A DNA stretch of 55,110 nt from a virus. A model generated the notes under the pieces. It made no database searches and was not told where the DNA came from. It was given only the letters and a program-made list of their open reading frames with translations. The stretch spans positions 1 to 55,110 of IMG/VR virus record IMGVR_UViG_3300021197_001923; one strand, written 5' to 3'. A program made the position numbers and the translations under genes. The first letter of the stretch is position 1; each line of letters begins with the position of its first letter. Of this stretch, positions 33,773 through 40,455 are shown in pieces.

Positions 33773-34853
33773 ATGTCGCCTCACGTTTGCTTTGAGCAGC
33801 TTCGGCCTGACGGCGGGTGGTCTGCACATAAGTATTCAGCACTGCACGGGATCGATGGCCAGTGATACTTCTCAGCTGATCTTCGCTACAGCCAGCATCT
33901 CCAAGCTCGGTCGCAGCACTGCGGCGCAAGTCAGATATTTTGAGGTTGTGGTCGAGGCCGGCAAGCTTACGCACCAATTCTGCTTTCTTGCGGTATAACC
34001 TTCCAGAATACCGCTCGCCTGTACCCTCGTATTTAGCAATGGTCTCGTCATGCTTGCAGTTTGATAGCAGCTGTATTTGGCGGATGCGCTCCCGCAACAT
34101 CGCTGTCGCAGGGATGTCCATGTCGGCGCCGGTCTTTTGCTGCTTAAATACGAAAAAACCGTCTTGATAGTTAGACCAAGTCATATTGCGACAATCGCTT
34201 GGACGCTGGCCCAATTCAAATGCCATAGCAGCGATCGTACCGATACTTGTAAGCCCGTTGGAATCTGCAGTTGCGATAAACATATTCAATTCGTCACGAT
34301 GCCAGCGAGTGGTACGGGGCGAAGTTGGTAGCAATGTCAGATCTGTGAATGGGTTGCTCACGTTGAAATCAAAGCTTGGCGCCTTGTTCCAGATCCGCCG
34401 CAAAACCTTTATCACCTGATTGGCCGTGGCCAAGGATTTCTGCTTGCGCAACTCCTTATATATAGCTTCCGCCTGTCGTGGGCGGATATTGGCAACCAGC
34501 TGCTCTGTAAATGGCTTACTGCCAATTAGCGTTGCTTCCAGCACAATACCCAACATCGTGGCGTAATTTCGTTGGCTATTCTCTGCTAAAGCGTCCCAGC
34601 TGCTCGAATTTTGATAGGCTAGAACCAGGGCGCCAACAGTGCTGTGAGTACGATCCTGAAACCGCTCACCTGACTCCTTATATATACCCAGCGCTTTAAT
34701 CGCCTCGTCGATGCGGGCCAAGGCGTCTTCCTTCCGGTCGTATTGCTCGTATTTAAAACCCAGTTTGTCAGACAGGGATTTACTCGGCTTGAAGGCGTGG
34801 GCAATCTTGCCACTCTTCAGATTAATCTCTTTATAGTGCGGAATTTTGGTCAT
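33765..34853 (-). CDS. Second tyrosine recombinase (integrase 2)
   Basis: 362 residues from the ATG at 34853 (GGAG 7 nt upstream; an in-frame ATG at 34901 lacks one). Catalytic set: R217 (ELGQRPSD), K240 (QQKTG), R310 in SDLRRSAAT, H333 (TGHRS) and Tyr342 (NTYVQTT). The usual first His of the HxxR box is Ser307. The N-terminal core-binding domain covers ~70-165. Unlike integrase 1, no attP-like structure was found nearby. It lies within the early cluster, downstream of operator site 4. It may act in excision, inversion, dimer resolution or replication-related recombination. Confidence 0.9.
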   Translation of the reverse strand: MTKIPHYKEINLKSGKIAHAFKPSKSLSDKLGFKYEQYDRKEDALARIDEAIKALGIYKESGERFQDRTHSTVGALVLAYQNSSSWDALAENSQRNYATMLGIVLEATLIGSKPFTEQLVANIRPRQAEAIYKELRKQKSLATANQVIKVLRRIWNKAPSFDFNVSNPFTDLTLLPTSPRTTRWHRDELNMFIATADSNGLTSIGTIAAMAFELGQRPSDCRNMTWSNYQDGFFVFKQQKTGADMDIPATAMLRERIRQIQLLSNCKHDETIAKYEGTGERYSGRLYRKKAELVRKLAGLDHNLKISDLRRSAATELGDAGCSEDQLRSITGHRSRAVLNTYVQTTRRQAEAAQSKREATYG

Positions 34854-34880
34854 TACTGTCTCCAGATAGATATGGCACAA

Positions 34881-34909
34881 AGCATAGGTCCCGCACGTCA
34901 AAACGTCAA
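34881..34909 (-). promoter_or_regulatory. Putative promoter of integrase 2
   Basis: Minus strand: TTGACG (34909-34904), 17 nt, TATGCT (34886-34881). Operator site 4 lies 25 bp upstream. Confidence 0.55.
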
Positions 34910-34925
34910 TCCGTAAATTTAGCTA

Positions 34926-34954
34926 TTGCATAACATAGTGCACTACAGTAAAAA
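34926..34954 (+). promoter_or_regulatory. Putative rightward promoter with operator in its spacer
   Basis: TTGCAT (34926-34931), 17 nt, TAAAAA (34949-34954). The operator at 34934-34947 fills the spacer. It would transcribe the structured segment at 34961-35100. Confidence 0.4.
34934..34947. promoter_or_regulatory. Early-gene operator palindrome (site 4)
   Basis: CATAGTGCACTACA, between the diverging integrase-2 promoter and the rightward promoter. Confidence 0.65.
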
Positions 34955-34960
34955 TGATTC

Positions 34961-35100
34961 TGTACCCAGCGGATAAGCAATCTCCTCCCATCATGCTGTT
35001 GGGTACAAAGGGCAAATCTTCTACGCTCTTGTCCTTTTTGCTAGTTGGTGCCGTTTCTGACCTTTTTCTCTCAATTCTACTCCAGAAACGGCACCTTTTT
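34961..35100 (+). ncRNA. Candidate small structured RNA ending in a terminator
   Basis: Two strong hairpins in tandem. The first pairs TGTACCCA (34961-34968) with TGGGTACA (35000-35007). The second pairs GGTGCCGTTTCTG (35047-35059) with CAGAAACGGCACC (35083-35095) and is followed by five T, as in an intrinsic terminator with a long loop. No convincing reading frame with a ribosome-binding site is present. A promoter-like sequence with an operator sits just upstream. It might be a short regulatory or antisense RNA made in the early or lysogenic phase. It could also simply be a leader or terminator. Confidence 0.45.
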
Positions 35101-35217
35101 CACTCGCACGTCAAACGCATTTGTATGCTCATATGTATATACAGCCTTCTGACAACTTATCCTGACATAACGCTGAACTTTGCAATTAGTGATTTCACGT
35201 AAAATTTATTTCTTTTT

Positions 35218-35231
35218 CATAGTGCACTATG
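35218..35231. promoter_or_regulatory. Early-gene operator palindrome (site 5)
   Basis: Perfect palindrome CATAGTGCACTATG about 107 bp before the foreign module's first gene. The rest of the 35101-35337 gap shows no gene. A weak TTTACA lies shortly downstream. Confidence 0.7.
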
Positions 35232-35337
35232 TTTTGCTTTACAAATTTAGACCTTTTTGGGATTCTGATTGCACCGGCCGGCGCCCGACCAGCGCTGCTT
35301 TGGCCGGCTCATATCTAGCAAAAAGGAAAACCCAACC

Positions 35338-36162
35338 ATGGGATACAATTTCAGAAACACGGAAACGGCAACGCCGGCATTGCTCAACGGCAATGTGAAT
35401 TTAACCTTAAAAAGCCGAAACAAGAAAACCGGTGATATACCGGTATCAACCAGCGGAAAGCAAACATGCCCCGACTCTTGCCCACTAAAAGCAAGCGGCG
35501 CTTGTTATGCCATGACGGGCCCGCTTGGCTTATTCTGGCATAAAGTATCGATCGGCAATGCCGGCGCAACATATGACCATTTTGTAAAACAAGTGGCCGC
35601 TTTGCCTGATGGTCAATTGTGGCGCCACAATCAAAGCGGAGACTTGCAACCATCATACACCGATCGGGAAACGATCGACGCACCGAAATTGCTGGCATTG
35701 GTTGAAGCAAATCGGGGCCGCAAGGGTTTTACATTCTCGCATTTCGACCCGATCGCAAACCCGCTCAACAATTATGCGCTGGCCATGGCCAATAATAACG
35801 GCTTCACGATCAATTTAAGCGGAAACGATGTAAACCACGCCGATCGGCTGGCAGATACAAATTGCGGGCCGGTTGTTTCAGTTTTGCCGCTTGAATATGA
35901 GCGCAGAACAGAACGGACGCCGGCCGGCAAGCAATGGGCCGAAACGATCGCCGAATATAAAGACCGGCTGGCAAGCTTGCCCAAAGCAACACCGGGCGGG
36001 CGCCGCTTGGTTGTTTGTCCTGCCACCTATTCGGACGATGTTTCTTGTAAGACTTGCGGGCTTTGCCAAAAGCAACGGGCAACAATCATCGGTTTTCCTG
36101 CACATGGCACAAGCCGGCGCAAAGCCGATGCCGTCGCAAAGGGAGAATTGACCCATGCCTGA
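35338..36162 (+). CDS. Cys-rich phage/plasmid protein (DUF7227/Gp88-like)
   Basis: 274 residues from the ATG at 35338, with AAGGA ~10 nt upstream. The N-terminal third has a Cys cluster, TCPDSCPLKASGACYAMTG, and the C-terminal part has another, VCPATYSDDVSCKTCGLC, spaced as in metal- or Fe-S-binding folds. HFDPIANPLNNYALAM lies between them. I recall related proteins (DUF7227; similar in plan to mycobacteriophage Gp88) without known function. Base composition is markedly different from the rest of the phage (rich in CGATCG, GCCGG, GGCC), indicating recent acquisition. Its stop overlaps the next start by 8 nt. Confidence 0.7.
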   Translation: MGYNFRNTETATPALLNGNVNLTLKSRNKKTGDIPVSTSGKQTCPDSCPLKASGACYAMTGPLGLFWHKVSIGNAGATYDHFVKQVAALPDGQLWRHNQSGDLQPSYTDRETIDAPKLLALVEANRGRKGFTFSHFDPIANPLNNYALAMANNNGFTINLSGNDVNHADRLADTNCGPVVSVLPLEYERRTERTPAGKQWAETIAEYKDRLASLPKATPGGRRLVVCPATYSDDVSCKTCGLCQKQRATIIGFPAHGTSRRKADAVAKGELTHA

Positions 36163-36424
36163 TATTTATTGTTCAAAATGTGGCGAGCCATGGGACGCCG
36201 ATGAATTGCACGACGTGCCGGCGATCAATCCCGATCGGGGCGCCGGTGTCTTAACTTACAAGCAAGCGGCCAAAATGTTTCCGGCCTATGGTTGCGGGCT
36301 TTGGGTCGATCGTTTCGACGGTGGCGCTTTTACACCGTGCACGGCGCCGATCGTCGATGATGTCAGGGCAGAACATGCATCCGTCATGCATTCAATAAGC
36401 CCGTTTCCGGATGATTGGTTGTGA
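36155..36424 (+). CDS. Small zinc-ribbon protein of the foreign module
   Basis: 89 residues, overlapping the DUF7227-like gene. It opens with C6-SKC9 (IYCSKCGEPWDADELHD) and has two further Cys downstream (YGCGLWVD..., FTPCTAP) that could complete a zinc site. It shares the unusual CGATCG/GGCGCC-rich composition. The function is unknown; it probably works with its larger neighbour. Confidence 0.65.
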   Translation: MPDIYCSKCGEPWDADELHDVPAINPDRGAGVLTYKQAAKMFPAYGCGLWVDRFDGGAFTPCTAPIVDDVRAEHASVMHSISPFPDDWL

Positions 36425-36426
36425 TA

Positions 36427-36606
36427 ATGTATTTACTCGCATGGACAATTAACCACGGCCAAAACAATCTGATCGACCATCAGATAATAGAGGATGAGCC
36501 GCAAGCTGTTGCGCAATGGGTTGATTCAATCCAGACGCAAGCCGACGTTCATTGTTGGGCCGCTTGCAAGATATTAGAGGCGAGCGAGCCGCATTGGATA
36601 GAATAA
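36427..36606 (+). CDS. Small protein of the foreign module
   Basis: 59 residues, ATG 3 nt after the previous stop (a GTG at 36421 would overlap it). A mixed alpha/beta-looking sequence with DHQIIEDEPQAVAQWVDSIQTQADVHCW; two Cys. No family is recognised. The tight spacing and shared composition make it part of the same acquired operon. Confidence 0.55.
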   Translation: MYLLAWTINHGQNNLIDHQIIEDEPQAVAQWVDSIQTQADVHCWAACKILEASEPHWIE

Positions 36607-36607
36607 C

Positions 36608-36679
36608 ATGGCGCCCATATATCAGGCGATCGGCTTTGCTGTGTTTTGGCTGGCCGTGATCGATCTAGCCTATAATTGA
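36608..36679 (+). CDS. Putative 23-residue single-span membrane microprotein
   Basis: ATG 1 nt after the previous stop. The peptide is almost entirely one hydrophobic helix (IGFAVFWLAVIDLAY). It ends 11 nt before the terminator, so it closes the foreign operon. It is too short to be certain, but its coupling and composition are suggestive. Confidence 0.35.
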   Translation: MAPIYQAIGFAVFWLAVIDLAYN

Positions 36680-36690
36680 AAACAAATAAG

Positions 36691-36716
36691 CCGGCCTTAA
36701 TTGGCCGGTTTTATTT
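36691..36716 (+). terminator. Terminator of the foreign module
   Basis: Perfect CCGGCC / GGCCGG stem with a TTAATT loop, then TTTTATTTT. Confidence 0.85.
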
Positions 36717-36719
36717 TGT

Positions 36720-37350
36720 CCTAATGTTGACCAGGCGGGCGCCGTGTTCCTGGTAAGCAATGGGCCGATCGCAAGGCCGCTTTAATCAATCCCACGCAAT
36801 GCCCAAAGCCGGCGCCGTTGCACGTTACACGGCCGCATGTGGCGATCGCCGGTTAACTTGTCAGTCCTTGCCCCGATCGGATGCAGGGCCGCCGCTGCTG
36901 TCGTATAGGTGCACCGCTAAGGCCCGCCCGCCGGCTTATGAAAATTGCCAAGCGGCCATTGCCGGCGATTTTTGGGGCCCTGATTTGCGGCGTTATTTTA
37001 TTTGTAGATTGATTTTGTAGATTGATTTTTATCAGGCCCAACAAAACAAGGGCAATTAGCGATCGGGGCCGTTAACTTATGGTAAGCGGCCCTTAGATTC
37101 GGCCTGATTTTCTATAAATTTAAAGCTTTTTCGCTCGCAATCGGCCCCGCATGTGACAGGGCCCCCCATACCGGTAGCGTATACAAACCCAACCTATTTT
37201 TGAAAAATTGGTACTGTAAAATAGGCCCTGCTTTAAAGCACCCCATGCGGACCATTTCGGCGGATCTGTCAAAATGCTTGCGGCGGTGTGCGGGAAATTT
37301 ACAGCAGCGTCTGTAAAGCCAATTTTAGTTCTATTTCGGAGCATATCGGC
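36720..37350. other. Non-coding, palindrome-rich remnant region
   Basis: No supported gene. Up to about 37100 the sequence keeps the foreign composition (CGATCG, GCCGGC, GGCC, GTTAAC). It contains a phrase near 36753-36766 (AAGCAATGGGCCGA) shared with the DUF7227-like gene at ~35930, which suggests a decayed partial copy. A direct duplication TTTGTAGATTGATTTT lies at about 37001-37030. From 37100 on the composition returns to that of the phage. Confidence 0.5.
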
Positions 37351-37379
37351 TTGTCCTGAATCCCATAATTTGATACAAT
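37351..37379 (+). promoter_or_regulatory. Putative promoter of the HNH unit
   Basis: TTGTCC, 17 nt, TACAAT, 41 nt before the ATG at 37420. Confidence 0.55.
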
Positions 37380-37419
37380 AAGGGCACAGGGAAACCTGTT
37401 CATATCAAAGGCTCTAATA

Positions 37420-37743
37420 ATGGGCAATTACGGAACTGATGCATCATTGCAGGTTCCCGTTTCTCTCGAATTTGACGTAGATTTAGACGATGACGGCGTA
37501 AGCTATTTTGTGGCTAACGTTTACATTGCGGATACTGATGATTCACAAGAGATACGGGTCGAAACTGATGAAGTTGTGGAGTCACTAAGTGACTTTTATG
37601 GCGATGTAGAGGGCTATCAGCACCTTTACGTTGTAGCGCACGAACTCAATCGGGTTTCAGAACAATTGAGGGAAAAAGCAGGTTTGATAGAAGACAGCGT
37701 TGTTGCTGTAAATGATCTCTTCGACCTGGACTATGACGACTGA
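37420..37743 (+). CDS. Acidic protein preceding the HNH nuclease
   Basis: 107 residues, with AAAGG 8 nt upstream. Very acidic (VDLDDDGVSYFV..., NDLFDLDYDD), mixed beta then helix. It overlaps the HNH gene by 11 nt. The charge and coupling could fit an inhibitor or partner of the basic nuclease or a DNA mimic, but there is no known family. Confidence 0.6.
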   Translation: MGNYGTDASLQVPVSLEFDVDLDDDGVSYFVANVYIADTDDSQEIRVETDEVVESLSDFYGDVEGYQHLYVVAHELNRVSEQLREKAGLIEDSVVAVNDLFDLDYDD

Positions 37744-38128
37744 ATCTAAGCGATGTGGGCGTTGTAAAACAATAAAACCGATTGAAGCATTTTACCTCAA
37801 TCGGTCTAAAAGTATGGGCAGGTCGTGCACATGCAAGGAGTGCTTTAATCACCATCAGGCAATTATTCGGCGGTTACATAGCGAGCACCAAGTTTCTGAT
37901 GGTCATTTATGTCCAATATGCTGGCGTTCGGCGGATCAAGTAACCACTCCAAGCAGTCGCACTAAGACCCCGTGGCGTTTAGATCACGATAATGAATCTG
38001 AACTGTTTAGAGGGTTTTTATGCGATGGTTGTAATACGGGCCTAGGTAAATTTGGGGAAAGCCCTGAGCGGCTAATGAATGCGATGGTGTATTTGTTGGA
38101 TAATGCCAGTCACTTTGGAAGGGAGTAG
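37733..38128 (+). CDS. HNH / endonuclease VII-type nuclease
   Basis: 131 residues from the ATG at 37733, inside the end of the previous gene. Zinc cysteines lie in CGRCKTIKP and CTCKEC near the N-terminus and in CPICW. The nuclease core LDHDNESELFRGFLCDGCNTGLGKF is the signature of recombination endonuclease VII (Asp-His metal/catalytic pair plus Asn). These enzymes resolve branched DNA before packaging or act as homing-type HNH nucleases. It is just upstream of the packaging/late block. The ribosome-binding site is weak, so coupling is likely. Confidence 0.85.
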   Translation: MTTESKRCGRCKTIKPIEAFYLNRSKSMGRSCTCKECFNHHQAIIRRLHSEHQVSDGHLCPICWRSADQVTTPSSRTKTPWRLDHDNESELFRGFLCDGCNTGLGKFGESPERLMNAMVYLLDNASHFGRE

Positions 38129-38145
38129 TATTACCCCTCTCCAAA
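38114..38145 (+). terminator. Probable terminator after the HNH gene
   Basis: Stem TTTGGA-GGG / CCC-TCCAAA with a small internal loop, overlapping the stop codon and followed by a T-rich stretch. Confidence 0.5.
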
Positions 38146-38213
38146 AGGCTTCTTATTTTACCATGTTCGCCAGAAAAATCAACCCCTAAAACACAATATG
38201 TTGTTTTCTGTGG

Positions 38214-38242
38214 TTGTGGAAAACAAAATATTGTGGTATAAT
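38214..38242 (+). promoter_or_regulatory. Strong promoter of the late block
   Basis: TTGTGG, 17 nt, perfect TATAAT, 40 nt upstream of the first small late gene. It may drive the rightward structural transcript. Confidence 0.7.
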
Positions 38243-38282
38243 ACGATCATATCCCAAAATTTTAATACTTAGGAGTACCACC

Positions 38283-38429
38283 ATGAAAGCTGGTAAAGCT
38301 AAATGTGGTGCGTCCAATCCCCCTGCACAAAAATCTACGCCCAAAATGATGGGTGGAGGTATGGCTTACAAAAACTCTAAGCCCAAAATGATGTATGGCG
38401 GAATGGCGCATAAGAAGAAAAAGGCCTGA
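38283..38429 (+). CDS. Small basic Met/Gly-rich repeat protein
   Basis: 48 residues, with AGGAG 7 nt upstream and the promoter at 38214. It contains two imperfect copies of a P-K-M-M-x-G-G-M-A-Y/H-K motif and a lysine-rich tail. Such short basic repeat proteins precede terminase genes in marine podoviruses; their role is unknown, perhaps DNA or virion binding. Confidence 0.65.
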   Translation: MKAGKAKCGASNPPAQKSTPKMMGGGMAYKNSKPKMMYGGMAHKKKKA

Positions 38430-38432
38430 TCG

Positions 38433-38720
38433 ATGCGTAGACCAATGCCTAGACAAAACCGCCCTGCAAACAGATTATCCGGTCGGCCGATGCCAGCTGG
38501 AGGACAGCGTCAGGGAATGGCTCCACAGCCAGCCCCACGTCAAGCTATGGCTGCACAAGCCGGTGGCCGAGCGGCAATGCCAAACCCACCGCAGCCCGCT
38601 AGACGGCGCATGGCTGCGAACCCTGCACCAAGACCTATGAATCGAGGCGCTCGCCAAGAAGTGGCGATGCAGGACAGCAAAAGACGTCCAGCGCCCGCAC
38701 CTAGACGTCCAATGAACTAA
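38433..38720 (+). CDS. Pro/Arg-rich basic low-complexity protein
   Basis: 95 residues made almost entirely of Pro, Arg, Ala, Gln and Met with repeated RRPM, PAPR and NP motifs; no fold is expected. The strong positive charge suggests binding to DNA or capsid. It is 3 nt after the preceding gene and its stop overlaps the next start (TAATG). Confidence 0.6.
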   Translation: MRRPMPRQNRPANRLSGRPMPAGGQRQGMAPQPAPRQAMAAQAGGRAAMPNPPQPARRRMAANPAPRPMNRGARQEVAMQDSKRRPAPAPRRPMN

Positions 38721-38914
38721 TGTTTTGGGTGGCCTTGGTTTTAGCCTGTAAGGGGCCCATGGCCATACACTGCCAACCAATAGTAAATTCAAACGCATTT
38801 CTTAGCCAAACTGAGTGCATCGCTGATGTGCAAAATGTCGTAAAGCAACTCACCGCCCAAAAACTGATGGCGATGGGGTCCTGCTTCAAAATCAAATCTG
38901 GACTTTCAATCTAG
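38720..38914 (+). CDS. Small putative exported Cys-containing protein
   Basis: 64 residues starting in TAATG coupling. A hydrophobic N-terminus (MFWVALVLA) looks like a signal or anchor, followed by cysteines in HCQPIV, TECIAD and GSCFKI. Export to the periplasm or membrane is inferred. No family is recognised. Confidence 0.55.
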   Translation: MFWVALVLACKGPMAIHCQPIVNSNAFLSQTECIADVQNVVKQLTAQKLMAMGSCFKIKSGLSI

Positions 38915-38935
38915 CAAGCACTTTCGGGGGGAAAG

Positions 38936-39406
38936 ATGTTAGCCGAAACATTAGCCGTGGTCAGTGCGGCCAACGCAGCTATTGGGCAAATCAAAACCTT
39001 AGTCAGCCATGGCAATGACATCAGCAGCATGGGGCGCCAACTTGGCGCAATCCTGACCGCTGAAGAGACATTACAGGCTCAAGGTAATAGCAAAAAGAAA
39101 TCGCTGTTTTCAAAAGCCTTGGGCAAGGACAACGATTCATTTGAAGAATTTATGCACCTCGAAAAAATCCGTGAGGCTCGCAAAGAAATCGAGTCGATGA
39201 TGAAAATCTACGGTCGAGCGGGGCTTTACCAAGATTGGGTCAATTTCCAGCGTGAAGAACGTGTTCGGAAGAAACAGGAAGCGGAAGACCGTGCTAAGGC
39301 TAGAGCTTTTTTCGTTAATCTGGCGCAGTGGTCTATTGCCGGCCTGATTATGTTTGGATCGGCATTCGGATTACTCTATTGGGCATGGCTCACTCGTGGC
39401 TGGTGA
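38936..39406 (+). CDS. Coiled-coil protein with C-terminal membrane anchor
   Basis: 156 residues, with a GGGGG run 4-9 nt before the ATG. The N-terminal Ala-rich helix (ETLAVVSAANAAIGQIKTLV) and a charged coiled coil (HLEKIREARKEIESMM..., REERVRKKQEAEDRAKA) are followed by one transmembrane segment (WSIAGLIMFGSAFGLLYWAW). Similar small membrane proteins sit before terminase in marine phages; the role is unknown. Confidence 0.65.
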   Translation: MLAETLAVVSAANAAIGQIKTLVSHGNDISSMGRQLGAILTAEETLQAQGNSKKKSLFSKALGKDNDSFEEFMHLEKIREARKEIESMMKIYGRAGLYQDWVNFQREERVRKKQEAEDRAKARAFFVNLAQWSIAGLIMFGSAFGLLYWAWLTRGW

Positions 39407-39437
39407 AACTTTAATCAGCCACTTTCCCCTACCATCG

Positions 39438-39656
39438 ATGCCGTTTCAAACGCACGTAAACATCGTGTTTCAAAACGGGGTGGGTGAGCCAACGGAGAAA
39501 ATGGCGAGATCCGAAACAGGCGGTACGAAGCAAGAGCTCGATCCCGATACACCGGTTGAAAACCTAAAGATCGTAAATCAGAAATACGCCTATCACCCAG
39601 ATCCAAACAAACTCCGAACACCAGACGGTCAGATCGTGGACTTCGTTGTGGCTTGA
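39438..39656 (+). CDS. Small late protein of unknown function
   Basis: 72 residues from the ATG at 39438. An internal ATG at 39501 with GGAG close upstream would give 51 residues and may be the true start. The C-terminal half is polar with QKYAYHPDPNKLRTPDGQIVDFVV. No family is recognised. Confidence 0.45.
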   Translation: MPFQTHVNIVFQNGVGEPTEKMARSETGGTKQELDPDTPVENLKIVNQKYAYHPDPNKLRTPDGQIVDFVVA

Positions 39657-39783
39657 TAAAAAAAGGCTGGCTACTCAAACCCAGAATAAGCCAGCCAGAA
39701 GGAACATGTCGACCTCGTAATGTCGGGAAGAGCATTACGAAGAGGGTTAGACTGACTTCCCCAACCATTGACGGAAGCCAGCC
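39657..39783 (-). ncRNA. Candidate structured RNA / 3'-UTR element with terminator
   Basis: Read on the minus strand, the octamer GGCTGGCT occurs at 39783-39776 and 39696-39689, and both can pair with AGCCAGCC at 39672-39665, which is followed by seven T. The near pair makes an intrinsic terminator. The far pair would close a ~119-nt multibranch structure containing an internal hairpin (CATTAC / GTAATG plus CCTC / GAGG, around 39713-39745). It lies downstream of the minus-strand Zn-ribbon gene at 39905. It could be that gene's 3' UTR, an attenuator, or a small RNA. Confidence 0.45.
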
Positions 39784-39904
39784 CGTGAAACATTCACTGG
39801 TAATAAATATTTCACCTCTGATGATTGCCTCACTTATTAAAGTGTCAAAACGTTACCTAACGTCACAATTTTAAATTTTCATTCACTTGCTTAATTTTTG
39901 ATCA

Positions 39905-40195
39905 CTATTCTAAATTTGCATCACCACTTTCTTCACTATCCTGTGCTGTTCTACTGCCTGACATAGCAAATTCAGAATTTCCGACATAAACAATCTGACT
40001 GCCCGCCCGAACTGACGCACCGCATTTCGTACATCTGGTTTTAGTCACAGCCTGATCCGCAGTTATATCAGGCCCAAATTTCTCAATAAAAGCTTTAACG
40101 GGTATTAGTCCAGCGTGGCCACACCAGCATCTGATGCTCAAGTGATTGTTTCTAATTGCTCCGAGTCTGGTCATATGTTCACATTTTGTTCTCAT
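39905..40195 (-). CDS. Zn-ribbon protein on the opposite strand
   Basis: 96 residues from the ATG at 40195 (89 from 40174). Two Cys pairs (RCWCGHAG and RCTKCGASV), 30 residues apart, fit a zinc ribbon. In between is helical PVKAFIEKFGPDITADQAV. The tail is acidic and polar. It runs against the late genes and diverges from the 40209 gene with only 13 nt between starts. Ribosome-binding sites are weak on both sides. The 39784-39904 stretch behind it is AT-rich and otherwise empty. It is probably an accessory gene inserted into the late region. Confidence 0.55.
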   Translation of the reverse strand: MRTKCEHMTRLGAIRNNHLSIRCWCGHAGLIPVKAFIEKFGPDITADQAVTKTRCTKCGASVRAGSQIVYVGNSEFAMSGSRTAQDSEESGDANLE

Positions 40196-40208
40196 TGGCA
40201 GAATTGCA

Positions 40209-40451
40209 ATGGCAAAAGTCGATAAATCTAAAATGAAGTGCAACAAACCTCGGCGCACACCCGAGGGGCCAAAGAAGTTCGTGGTCAAAGCGTGTGAGGG
40301 CGGCAAGGAAAAGATCATCCGATATGGCGACAGTTCCATGCGGATCAAGAAGTCCAATCCTGAGCGCCGCAAATCCTTCCGTGCCCGCCACAAGTGCAGC
40401 ACTGCGAAATCAAAACTGACCGCTCGTTATTGGTCGTGCAAAAATTGGTGA
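40209..40451 (+). CDS. Small basic protein (DUF6321-like)
   Basis: 80 residues. The pattern K-P-R-R-T-P-E-G-P-K-K-F-V-V-K, EKIIRYGDSSM and ERRKSFRARHKCSTAKSKLTARYWSCKNW is what I recall for DUF6321 proteins of cyanophages and pelagiphages, where the C-terminus ends in ARYWxxKxxW. The function is unknown; the basic charge suggests DNA or virion association. It has a weak ribosome-binding site. It precedes another tiny basic gene by 4 nt. Confidence 0.7.
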   Translation: MAKVDKSKMKCNKPRRTPEGPKKFVVKACEGGKEKIIRYGDSSMRIKKSNPERRKSFRARHKCSTAKSKLTARYWSCKNW

Positions 40452-40455
40452 GCCC

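Noticed and set aside
35180-35398. Plus-strand ORF spanning operator site 5
   Set aside because: It overlaps the operator and the next gene's start in another frame and lacks a ribosome-binding site.
36841-36852. HIP1-like GCGATCGC octamer suggesting cyanobacterial origin of the foreign module
   Set aside because: Only one perfect octamer; the enriched core is CGATCG with varied flanks, so a cyanobacterial source is not supported.
36760-37020. ORF of 86 codons in the palindrome-rich region
   Set aside because: No ribosome-binding site, Arg/Pro/Ala-rich translation typical of GC-rich non-coding DNA; treated as remnant.
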